DNA of 40,992 nt. Origin: an uncultured Ruminococcus sp. GTDB taxonomy: Bacteria > Bacillota > Clostridia > Oscillospirales > Ruminococcaceae. A program made the position numbers and the translations under genes. Below the pieces are notes generated by a model. It was given only the letters and a program-made list of their open reading frames with translations. It searched no databases and was not told the DNA's origin. Shown one piece after another: positions 8,034 to 15,374 of the stretch (its first letter is position 1; each line of letters starts with the position of its first letter). Location: contig CADCFQ010000023.1 in NCBI GenBank assembly GCA_902800795.1, forward strand, positions 15,365 through 56,356. Direction: 5' to 3'.

Positions 8034-9377
8034 ATGAAAATAAGAGCTAACCGAAAATACACGACCATAGCATTCTATGCGGCGGCGGTCATAGCTGTCA
8101 ATGTGCTGCTGATCGTTGCTATGCTGAAGATCGGCACCATAGCGAAGCTGTTTTCAACGCTTGTGGGCGCAATGTCGTCGGTCATCTGGGGGCTTATAAT
8201 CGCCTTTCTGATGAACCCGATAATGATGGGCTTTGAAAAGCTGGTGCGAAAACGGATCTATAAGAAGGAAGAACACTCAAATGTCCTGCGGGCGATCTCG
8301 ATAATAGTAGCGTCGCTCGTGTTCCTCGGAGTGGTAGCAGGCCTTATCTGGATAGTTGTGCCGGAGCTTATAAACTCCATAAAGGAGATCTTCAAGAACT
8401 GGGGAGACATAAGTGACAAGATACAGTCCTGGGTAAACAGGCTGTTCAAGAGCAACCCCCAGGCGAAGAAGGTCGTGCTGGACAAGTTCCATGAACTGAC
8501 GACAGACTTTGACACGCTCTATGACAGGTTCGAGCCGATGTTTGATAACATCCTTTCCGGAGCGTGGGGCTTTGTCACCTTTGTAAAGGACTTCGTTATC
8601 GGCTTCTTTGTTTCGATCTATCTGCTCTTCGGCAAGGAGCGATTCTTAGCACAGCTCAAGAAGCTGGTCATCTCGGTAACAAAGAAAAAGACCTGCGACA
8701 GGATAATGAGCCTGGCGGCGAGGATAAACAAGGTGTTCTCGGGCTTTTTGGTAGGCAAGATCATCGACTCCATCATAATCGGATGCATCTGCTTTGTCTG
8801 CCTGACGCTTATGAATATGCCTTACAACCTTATGATAAGCGTTATCATCGGTGTAACGAACATCATCCCGTTCTTCGGCCCGATAATCGGAGCTGTGCCT
8901 TCGACGCTGTTCATGGTCATCGTAAGTCCCCAGAAGGCGCTTATCCTTCTGATATTCATAGTTGTTCTCCAGCAGTTTGACGGAAACGTCCTGGGGCCCA
9001 AGATCCTCGGCGATTCTACGGGGCTTCCGGGCTTCTGGGTGCTGGTATCCATCCTGTTCTTCGGAGGCCTCTGGGGCTTCCCGGGAATGGTCATCGCAGT
9101 TCCTACCTTTGCTCTTATCTACAGCTTCACAAGAGAGTTCGTAGAGGACAGGCTCAAAAAGAAGAAGCTGCCTGTGGACACTGATTATTATATGGCGGAT
9201 GTCGAGCATCTTTATAAGAAACCGGAGAAGCGAAAGCCGCTGACCCCGGAGGAGCTTGACAAGATAGTTATCCCGCCCAGCGACGAGGTCAACGAGGTCA
9301 ACCTTGAAGCCGCCGAGGAGTCTTCTGCCGACGAGGACGACGAGGAAGAAACGCAGGCGGAAGCGCAGGCGCAGTAA
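8034..9377 (+). CDS. AI-2E family transporter (UPF0118 / PerM type)
   Basis: A 447-residue membrane protein with about eight transmembrane segments. Two lie near the N-terminus (residues 12-70), one near 88-110, then a long soluble stretch and a hydrophobic C-terminal block (about 185-365). Family hallmarks are the NIIPFFGPIIGAVP loop and GNVLGPKILGDSTGLPGFWV. Family members have been linked to autoinducer-2 export or Na+/H+ exchange, so the substrate here is unknown. An AAAGGGG site precedes the ATG. The cytoplasmic tail is acidic and ends ETQAEAQAQ; those final codons and the stop lie inside an intergenic repeat that also occurs elsewhere, so the C-terminus appears to be repeat-derived. Confidence 0.9.
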   Translation: MKIRANRKYTTIAFYAAAVIAVNVLLIVAMLKIGTIAKLFSTLVGAMSSVIWGLIIAFLMNPIMMGFEKLVRKRIYKKEEHSNVLRAISIIVASLVFLGVVAGLIWIVVPELINSIKEIFKNWGDISDKIQSWVNRLFKSNPQAKKVVLDKFHELTTDFDTLYDRFEPMFDNILSGAWGFVTFVKDFVIGFFVSIYLLFGKERFLAQLKKLVISVTKKKTCDRIMSLAARINKVFSGFLVGKIIDSIIIGCICFVCLTLMNMPYNLMISVIIGVTNIIPFFGPIIGAVPSTLFMVIVSPQKALILLIFIVVLQQFDGNVLGPKILGDSTGLPGFWVLVSILFFGGLWGFPGMVIAVPTFALIYSFTREFVEDRLKKKKLPVDTDYYMADVEHLYKKPEKRKPLTPEELDKIVIPPSDEVNEVNLEAAEESSADEDDEEETQAEAQAQ

Positions 9378-9591
9378 AATAGCATTATTTAAGGCACTTT
9401 TGTCAGGGATTTGACAGGAGTGCCTTTTTTATAACTTAGCGAAGCGCCTGCTCAATGAATAATGAATAATGAATAATGAAGAAATAAGAATAAAGGTATC
9501 GTCCTGCGGACGATGATATTATAAAATCATCGCCGAAGGCGATACCTTAACTATTCATTATTCACTATTCATTCTTCATTATTCATTATTT
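9348..9591. repeat. Composite intergenic repeat, copy 1 (complete)
   Basis: The left module starts at GAAACGCAGGCGG, contains the AI-2E gene stop and a terminator, and is bounded by GCAGGCGC (9365-9372) and its complement GCGCCTGC (9444-9451). The right module has arms of repeated AATGAAT (9453-9492) and ATTCATT (9551-9591). Its core runs from AAGGTATCG (9493-9501) to CGATACCTT (9540-9548) and holds two mini-hairpins: ATCGTCC-TGC-GGACGAT (9498-9514) and ATCGCC-GAA-GGCGAT (9529-9543). It lies between convergent genes. The left module recurs near 17225 and 35128; the core recurs at 17367, 22770, 30888 and 35285. Confidence 0.9.
9391..9430 (+). terminator. Terminator after the AI-2E family gene (inside composite repeat copy 1)
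   Basis: AAGGCACT (9391-9398) pairs with AGTGCCTT (9419-9426), with an inner TGTCA/TGACA stem, followed by a T run to 9430. The reverse strand has a poorer T run, so it may be partly bidirectional for the converging carboxypeptidase operon. Confidence 0.85.
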
Positions 9592-10980
9592 CAGATATTT
9601 TTTCTGCGCTATCACAACGTGGATGATGATATATGCCGACACAAGAACAAGAACTATCGCCGAGGTTATTTTGAACACATTAGAGCCGAAATAGGACTTG
9701 GCTATCTTTGCCTTTTCCTTGACTCCCGAGCGCTCGACATCGGTAGTGGACACAAGGTCGATAGTTGCTATCTTCTGTCCTTTATAGGTCAGCTCAAGCT
9801 TGCCCAGCACATCGCCCACCTTGACAGGGGCTATGATGTTGTCGTATACCGTTATCTTCTTCTCTATATCCTTGACCTTAACATCCGAGGGCCACAGCCT
9901 TGAAAAGCCGTTCTTCGGTTTCAGGTTCGCATAGTCCTTGCCGTCGCCGTAAGCCACCTTTGCTTCGGTCAGCTCGCTGTTGGCGTCGATGAAATCCGTC
10001 ATCACAAGGCTCGAATATGCCCAGTCGTAAAGGTGGATATGGTCGAGCAGATTATAGTAGACCACGTCCTCATCATAGAGGGAGCCGGGGTTTTCTTCGC
10101 CCTTGGCTATCTCGGCAGCCTGCTTCTCCATGGGCGCTCCCATAGTAACGGTCAGATAGGTTATCCCGTCCTGCTCGCTGCAGCTTGCAAGGCAGCGTCC
10201 TGCTGCTTCAAGTGTTCCCGTCTTGATGCCCTTTACCGTGTCGTAGTAATAGTCGTAATTCGGCGACACAAGAAGGTTCGTGTTATAGATGTCAGTTCCC
10301 TCGGGGTGGAAATCAGTCGGGGACATGGTGTATTCCGGCATAGCGACTATCTCGGCAAACACTGGATACTTTGTCATCGCATAGCGGCAGGCCTTGGCGA
10401 TATCACGGCAGCTGGAATAGTTCTGGCTGGTAAAAAGACCGTGAGCATTTGAGAAATGTGAGTGATTCATTTCAAGGTCCTTGGCCTTCTTGTTCATAAG
10501 CTCGCAGAAGTCATTTATAGAGTCCGAGAGATTGAGAGCTATGATGTTTGCCGCCTCACAGGAGGAGGGGAGCATGAGCGCTGCCAGAAGGTCATAGCAG
10601 TTGACCTCCTCGCCCGGCTGGATATCTGCGGTGGAGGCGCCTGTGTCGTAAAGCTCATCAAAGGCTTCCGACCCTGCACTGTAATAGGTGCTCTTCATTG
10701 TCTCGGCGTCCCCCGAGAACTCATCCAGCAGCAGTATAGCCGTCATTATCTTTGTCAGTGAAGCCGGCGAGCGCTCCTCATCAGCGTTTATCTCGATCAC
10801 CGGCTCACCGGTATTCATATCTTCCATATAAACAGCCTCGGAAAACAGAGTCATTTCTTCAAGCTTTCCGTCGCCGTCCTCGTCTCTTTTCGGCGTAAAA
10901 TTAAAGGCCTGTGCTCCCATACACGGGATCATCAGCACCGCACAGATAAGGCAGCACAGGGTTCTTTTGAGTTTGTTCAT
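9586..10980 (-). CDS. D-alanyl-D-alanine carboxypeptidase, S11 family (penicillin-binding protein)
   Basis: A 464-residue exported peptidase that trims the last D-Ala of peptidoglycan pentapeptides. It has an N-terminal signal peptide (residues 1-25), the catalytic SLTK (Ser74, Lys77), KTG at 253-255, and a C-terminal transmembrane anchor (about 438-460). The middle motif, usually S-x-N, reads S-S-C (139-141, MLPSSCEAAN). It is the last gene of the nadB run: its ATG follows the previous stop directly, with AAAGGA upstream. Its stop codon abuts composite repeat copy 1. DacA, DacF or a spore-type paralogue cannot be told apart. Confidence 0.9.
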   Translation of the reverse strand: MNKLKRTLCCLICAVLMIPCMGAQAFNFTPKRDEDGDGKLEEMTLFSEAVYMEDMNTGEPVIEINADEERSPASLTKIMTAILLLDEFSGDAETMKSTYYSAGSEAFDELYDTGASTADIQPGEEVNCYDLLAALMLPSSCEAANIIALNLSDSINDFCELMNKKAKDLEMNHSHFSNAHGLFTSQNYSSCRDIAKACRYAMTKYPVFAEIVAMPEYTMSPTDFHPEGTDIYNTNLLVSPNYDYYYDTVKGIKTGTLEAAGRCLASCSEQDGITYLTVTMGAPMEKQAAEIAKGEENPGSLYDEDVVYYNLLDHIHLYDWAYSSLVMTDFIDANSELTEAKVAYGDGKDYANLKPKNGFSRLWPSDVKVKDIEKKITVYDNIIAPVKVGDVLGKLELTYKGQKIATIDLVSTTDVERSGVKEKAKIAKSYFGSNVFKITSAIVLVLVSAYIIIHVVIAQKKYLK

Positions 10981-11730
10981 TTATACATTCCTTTCGGATC
11001 TGATCGCATAGATATTGGCGGAGCCTTTTTTGCCTGCCACCTCGCAAAGCCCGAGATAGCAAAGCACATTCAGTTCCGTTCGGGCATCCTCGGCGCTTAT
11101 TCTGCAAGCTTTCGCATAGTCCTTTGCGCCGAACCTTTCCGGCAGCCCTTCCGGGATCACCCTGCGGTAATCTTCGGGTCCTTCAAACCACACCTCGTCA
11201 ATAAGCGAGACGGGCAGTCTGTCACACCTTGATGACCCTCTTTTGCGGCTCTTGTCACGGCCGTTGAGATACCTTATATCCTCGGCCTCTATCATCATGA
11301 TACAAAGCCTGAACCGGGGATTATCCAGCGCATATTTTATGCTGTATATCTCTCTGAAAATGCTGTGGATGCTGTCCTTGCGGGGGCTTTTGTGCTTCTC
11401 GCCAAGCTCTCCCGTCTCGGGGTCCAGCCACCTGACATACCTCACCGGGAACACAGGATAAACAACGGTCACATCGCTGTATTCAAGAAAAGTCTCCAGC
11501 TTTTTGACCAGTCTGAAAAGCTGTCTTGTCTGTATCTCGATTATCCCGTTCTCGCCGCAGATGTCCGCCACAAAGCCGTCGACCTTCACTTCCTGACTGT
11601 CGGCGTGGGGCTCAAAGTATCGCTTTAAAACAGCGTGGAGCGTTTTTTCGCCGAGAGTGCCTATCCCGGCACGCTCTCTCTGCGCTCCCGCTGTCTGTTC
11701 ACAGGCTTCAAGAAACCTTAGTTTGTCCAC
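10981..11730 (-). CDS. Uncharacterised protein with nuclease-like N-terminal region and C-terminal winged-helix-like region
   Basis: A 249-residue soluble protein of no family I can name. The N-terminal half has the layout of a PD-(D/E)xK-type nuclease core: a helix with Glu (GEKTLHAVL, about 27-35), then VDGFVADI and GIIEIQT (about 51-68), an Asp followed by E-I-Q after ten residues; a strand VTVVYPVFPVRYV follows. The last 65 residues (AKDYAKACRISAEDARTELNVL, then CEVAGKKGSANIYAI) read like a winged helix. Nuclease activity is inference only. It starts with GTG two bases after the foldase stop, with no clear ribosome site, and ends directly at the carboxypeptidase ATG, so expression is tightly coupled to two envelope genes. 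Confidence 0.8.
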   Translation of the reverse strand: MDKLRFLEACEQTAGAQRERAGIGTLGEKTLHAVLKRYFEPHADSQEVKVDGFVADICGENGIIEIQTRQLFRLVKKLETFLEYSDVTVVYPVFPVRYVRWLDPETGELGEKHKSPRKDSIHSIFREIYSIKYALDNPRFRLCIMMIEAEDIRYLNGRDKSRKRGSSRCDRLPVSLIDEVWFEGPEDYRRVIPEGLPERFGAKDYAKACRISAEDARTELNVLCYLGLCEVAGKKGSANIYAIRSERNV

Positions 11731-11732
11731 GT

Positions 11733-13004
11733 TTAAGAAATGCTGTCAGCGGTCAGCTTGTCCCACTGATCGAAATAGGTCACCTTCATAGCGTCGATAT
11801 ACTCCTTGTATACCTTCTCCACTGTGGGAGCGTCATAAGCATTGACCATGCTCTCGATATTGCTCTCAACATAGTCCATATCAACAGGCAAACGCTGGAT
11901 GATGAAATAGCCGTAGGTCTCGTCAGCCACGAGCTCTGAGGATATCTCGTTCTCGCCAAGCGCAAAGGCCGCCTCAACAAGAGCGTCGGGATAGCCCGAT
12001 GAATTCTTGCTTATATAGTAGCCGTTAGTAGCGTCCTCAAGGCCGACGTCATAGCCTTCCTTTTCTACCAGCTTCGAGAAGTCGTCAGTCTCCTGTGCCT
12101 GTGCCAGCAGGTCCTCGGCAAGGGTCTTTGCCTTTTCCTTGGCCTCAGCCATAGCGTCCTCGTCCAGCTGATAATAAGCCATCTGCTTTGCATATACCTT
12201 CTCGGACAGCGACATCGAATCATAGCTCTCTGCTGTGCTGTCGTCGAGCTCTACCTGAGCATAGTAGGGTATCATTATGTGTATCTCCCTGCAATACTGC
12301 TCGGGGTCGGAAACGATAGCCTTGAAGTCTTCCTTTGAAGTGGCATACTTGCCCTCGTTGATAAAGAGGGTGTCATATACCTTCTGATAGAGCGCAGCGC
12401 TCTCGAGGAGCTTCTTGAAAAGGTCCTCGGTCAGATAGTTTGATTTAAGGTCCTCGACAAACGCCTCGTCGCTGTCATAATTAGCCTTGGCCTGGGTCAT
12501 CTGATCCTCAACGGTCTTCATATCCTCGTCATCGAGAGTTATATCATTCTCCTCGGCCAGCTTCTTCGCAACTATCTCCTGCTTGAGGGAAGTCACAACG
12601 TCCTCGATGAACAGGTCAAAGCCGCCCTCGGTGCTCTTGATGGAATCAAGGGTCGCACCGTAAGCCGACTGATACTTGTTGAGGGTGTAGTAATAGTAGT
12701 ATCTGAACATCTCAAAGTCGATGTCATAGCCGTCTATCGAGCACATAACAAGATCCTTGGTGTCAACGTCCTTGCCGTCGATAACAAGGGCAGGCTCGGG
12801 AGTCTTTTCAGTGCCGCTGTCATCAACAAGGTCAGCACCCGGAGTCAGCACCTCGCTTGATGAGCTGTCAGCTGCGGATGAAGAGCTGCTCTTTGAAGAG
12901 GACGAGTCCTTCTTTGACGAGCTGCTGTCGGATTTTGCGCACGAAGCAAGACAGCATACACACATAGTCAGTGCAAGTGCTGCCGCTAAGTATTTCTTTA
13001 TCAT
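11733..13004 (-). CDS. Foldase lipoprotein with parvulin-like peptidyl-prolyl isomerase region (PrsA/SurA type)
   Basis: A 423-residue lipoprotein expected outside the membrane, assisting folding of exported proteins. The signal peptide ends in the lipobox LASC near residue 22, followed by a long Ser/Lys/Asp-rich linker. A SurA-N-like helical region spans about 80-220. The parvulin-like region (about 290-395) has the closing pattern EAAFALGENEISSELV...YGYFIIQ; the early part of the isomerase domain is weak, so catalysis is uncertain. The start is the ATG at 13004, not the in-frame ATG at 13019, because GGAGG lies between them, eight bases before 13004. Envelope-peptidase and NAD genes flank it. 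Confidence 0.85.
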   Translation of the reverse strand: MIKKYLAAALALTMCVCCLASCAKSDSSSSKKDSSSSKSSSSSAADSSSSEVLTPGADLVDDSGTEKTPEPALVIDGKDVDTKDLVMCSIDGYDIDFEMFRYYYYYTLNKYQSAYGATLDSIKSTEGGFDLFIEDVVTSLKQEIVAKKLAEENDITLDDEDMKTVEDQMTQAKANYDSDEAFVEDLKSNYLTEDLFKKLLESAALYQKVYDTLFINEGKYATSKEDFKAIVSDPEQYCREIHIMIPYYAQVELDDSTAESYDSMSLSEKVYAKQMAYYQLDEDAMAEAKEKAKTLAEDLLAQAQETDDFSKLVEKEGYDVGLEDATNGYYISKNSSGYPDALVEAAFALGENEISSELVADETYGYFIIQRLPVDMDYVESNIESMVNAYDAPTVEKVYKEYIDAMKVTYFDQWDKLTADSIS

Positions 13005-13045
13005 TTTACAAACCTCCATAACGTCCCATTTTCGGGGCGTTCATT

Positions 13046-13843
13046 TTACTTTCCTTTTTTGTCTTTATCAATAAGGATCCTCAGCGCATCCAGCGCACAG
13101 AGTATCCCTCTTGTCGTATCCTCTGCCACGTTGTCGGCATAGCCCTGCTTCGACCTTTCCACATTCCAGATCGCTGTTATAACAGCGCCGCAGCGCACAT
13201 CCTTGGCGATGCCGACGGAAAAGATCGCAGCACATTCCATCTCCGAGGTCAGACATCTGCCCTTGAGATAGGATTTCCATCTTTCGCTTATATTCTCGCC
13301 CACCGGCTTATCCTCCGGCTCCACCTCGCCGTAGAAGCTGTCCTTCGAGTGAACTACCCCGACGTGATATCTGTTGCCGTCCGTGCCGTCAGATAGCTTT
13401 TCTGCGGCATCGGCAAGTGCACGGGTCACCTCAAAGTCCGCAACGGCAGGGAAGCCTATGGGCAGATACTCATGGCTGGTGCCCTCAGACCTTATGGCAG
13501 CGTTTGCAATGCAAAGGTCACCTCCGCCGACCTCAAGGTCCATACCTCCGCTGGTGCCCACACGGATAAAGGTGTCGGCTCCGCATTTTATCAGCTCCTC
13601 CACAGCGATAGCCGCAGAGGGTCCGCCTATGCCGGTGGAGCAGACGGTGACTTTCTCGCCGTCAAGAGTTCCGGTATAGACATTGAATTCTCTGTTGCAG
13701 GCCACCTGAACGGCTCCGTCAAGGTATGCGGCGATAACGGGTATCCTGGCAGGGTCGCCGGCCAGGATAACATATCTGCCCACCTCTTCGGGGAGCGTGC
13801 GGATATGGTACTGTCTTTCGGTATCCATTATGGAATTAGCCAT
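13046..13843 (-). CDS. udp: Uridine phosphorylase
   Basis: A 265-residue member of the nucleoside phosphorylase I family; it splits uridine with phosphate into uracil and ribose 1-phosphate. Visible motifs are the phosphate site LAGDPARI (about 28-35), CSTGIGGPSAAIAVEEL, the family signature IRVGTSGGM and the nucleoside-binding SEMECAA (about 200-206). A GAGGG site precedes the ATG. It lies 17 bases after the tautomerase gene. Purine nucleoside or MTA phosphorylase is possible from fold alone, but the overall sequence reads as Udp. Confidence 0.88.
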   Translation of the reverse strand: MANSIMDTERQYHIRTLPEEVGRYVILAGDPARIPVIAAYLDGAVQVACNREFNVYTGTLDGEKVTVCSTGIGGPSAAIAVEELIKCGADTFIRVGTSGGMDLEVGGGDLCIANAAIRSEGTSHEYLPIGFPAVADFEVTRALADAAEKLSDGTDGNRYHVGVVHSKDSFYGEVEPEDKPVGENISERWKSYLKGRCLTSEMECAAIFSVGIAKDVRCGAVITAIWNVERSKQGYADNVAEDTTRGILCALDALRILIDKDKKGK

Positions 13844-13860
13844 AGTAAAAGCCCTCTTTG

Positions 13861-14202
13861 TCAGAAATTGTTCCCGTTCCAGCCCCAGTGGCCTGTCGGG
13901 AAATAGCTTACATATATCCTGTCCGAGGGTATCGGCAGATACTTGGTGAGAACATCAGTTATCTTTCCTGTGAGTGAGTTCAGCACCATAGCAGGAGCAT
14001 TCCCGTAAAGGCTCACCTCAACGATAGCGCAGGGGTCATCCGAGCCCTTGAACCACAGTCTGTATTCGTCCTCGACGCCCACCATGAGCCAGCCCTCGGA
14101 CTTTCCGGGGATAGTAGAGATAGCCTGTCCCAGATCAGCTTTTATCTTATCTGCGATATTGTTTGATATCTGCTGATTTGTCTTAACGTTGATAAACGGC
14201 AT
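13861..14202 (-). CDS. MIF-like tautomerase (phenylpyruvate/dopachrome tautomerase superfamily)
   Basis: A 113-residue protein clearly related to macrophage migration inhibitory factor. It begins MPFINVKTN, giving the catalytic N-terminal Pro after Met removal. It keeps the active-site Lys (PGKSEGW, Lys34), the DDPCAIVEV strand (mammalian MIF: EPCALCSL) and the C-terminal GWNGNNF (GWNNSTF in MIF). The CxxC redox motif of mammalian MIF is absent (CAIV). No signal peptide. AAAGGA ribosome site; 15 bases after nadC and 17 before udp. The physiological substrate is unknown. Confidence 0.9.
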   Translation of the reverse strand: MPFINVKTNQQISNNIADKIKADLGQAISTIPGKSEGWLMVGVEDEYRLWFKGSDDPCAIVEVSLYGNAPAMVLNSLTGKITDVLTKYLPIPSDRIYVSYFPTGHWGWNGNNF

Positions 14203-14217
14203 TTTGATCGTCCTTTC

Positions 14218-15060
14218 TTATATCTTTGAAGTTTTCATACTTATATCAAAGGCCTTTACCGAGTGGGTGACAGCGCCCACGGAAATGATATCCACTCCTG
14301 TCTCGGCGATAGCCCTGACGGTATCCTCATTCACGTTGCCCGAAGCTTCTAAAACGGCTCTTCCCTCTGCCAGCTTCACAGCCTGTGCCATAAGCTCACA
14401 GCTCATATTGTCGAGCATAACGATATCCGCACCGGCATCAAGAGCCTCTTTTAGCTCTTCAAGGCTGCCTACCTCGACTTCTATCTTGACTGTGTGCCCG
14501 AGCTTGCTTCTTAATACTCCCACAGCCTTTGTTATACTGCCGTAGGCATCAAGGTGAGTGTCTTTGAGCATAGCGCAGTCAGAGAGATTGTAGCGGTGGT
14601 TTTTTCCGCCGCCGACTGTGACCGCATATTTCTGAATGGCCCTCAGTCCCGGCAGAGTCTTTCTTGTGTCGGCTATGCAGGCGTTCGTCCCCTCTGTGAG
14701 CGAGACCAGCCTGTTCGTTGCGGTAGCTATGCCTGACATATGCTGAACGATATTGAGCGCTGTTCTCTCGCCCTTTAAAAGCGCACGGGTCTTTCCCTTC
14801 AGCGTTGCGATGATATCGCCTTTCTTCACTCTCTCGCCGTCGTGGATAAGTATCTCGCACTCAAAATCCGGGTCAAGCAGCTCGAACACTCTCATAGCAA
14901 TATCTATGCCGCAGAGCACGCCCTCGTCCTTCGAGACATACCTAGCCGCCGAAACGCTGTCTTCATCCACCAGAAGATCGGTGGTAACGTCAATATAGTT
15001 TATATCCTCATTAAGAGCCGTCTTAATGATATCGTCTGTCTGAAACTGCATCAGCTTCAT
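14218..15060 (-). CDS. nadC: Nicotinate-nucleotide pyrophosphorylase (quinolinate phosphoribosyltransferase)
   Basis: A 280-residue enzyme that converts quinolinate and PRPP to nicotinic acid mononucleotide, releasing CO2. Diagnostic segments are LNIVQHMSGIATAT, DTRKTLPGLRAIQKYAVTVGGG (quinolinate and PRPP site), the HRYNLSD loop, VEVGSLEELKEALDAGADIVMLDN and the final SVGAVTHSVKAFDISM. Length is normal. A GGAGG site lies seven bases before the ATG. It is two genes after nadB, separated by the 76-residue protein. nadA is not in this window. Confidence 0.96.
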   Translation of the reverse strand: MKLMQFQTDDIIKTALNEDINYIDVTTDLLVDEDSVSAARYVSKDEGVLCGIDIAMRVFELLDPDFECEILIHDGERVKKGDIIATLKGKTRALLKGERTALNIVQHMSGIATATNRLVSLTEGTNACIADTRKTLPGLRAIQKYAVTVGGGKNHRYNLSDCAMLKDTHLDAYGSITKAVGVLRSKLGHTVKIEVEVGSLEELKEALDAGADIVMLDNMSCELMAQAVKLAEGRAVLEASGNVNEDTVRAIAETGVDIISVGAVTHSVKAFDISMKTSKI

Positions 15061-15116
15061 TTGATTACCTCCAGTTTTAGCTCAGCAGAAAAACCTTGCT
15101 TCTCCGAAATGCTCTT

Positions 15117-15347
15117 TCAGTTTATCAGGTGAGCAGTCTGTCTGATTATCTCCATATATTTTTCGATCTCATCTTTATCAAAACCGAAAACATCTTCGAT
15201 ATCATATCCCGGGAGCCAGCAGGTCATGTGGTGAAAGCAGTCTTTTTCATCGGGCTTTTCAACATACACCTTGACTTTCCCGGAAGATAGAAATTCGGAA
15301 TGAACGATCTCGGTGTCATCATCGAGAGTCATAAACGGGTACATCAT
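15117..15347 (-). CDS. Small uncharacterised acidic protein between nadB and nadC
   Basis: A 76-residue protein of unknown function. It begins MMYPFMTLDDDTEIVHSE and has VKVYVEKPDEKDCFHHMTCW in the middle and an acidic C-terminal helix, with no signal or membrane segment. One Cys and two His lie together (DCFHH). A GGGAGG site seven bases before the ATG supports translation. It lies 27 bases after nadB and 56 before nadC. I have an impression of similar small proteins in other clostridia but cannot name a family. Confidence 0.8.
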   Translation of the reverse strand: MMYPFMTLDDDTEIVHSEFLSSGKVKVYVEKPDEKDCFHHMTCWLPGYDIEDVFGFDKDEIEKYMEIIRQTAHLIN

Positions 15348-15374
15348 ATCAAAACCTCCCGGTCGGCAGGCGGT

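Noticed and set aside
9453..9591. CRISPR-like array because of short repeated units
   Set aside because: The units are 7-8-base AT-rich repeats without spacers, arranged as an inverted pair of arms; no cas genes are present.
13005..13019. Upstream ATG (13019) as the start of the foldase lipoprotein
   Set aside because: GGAGG lies between it and the ATG at 13004, and only the latter gives a standard lipoprotein signal peptide.
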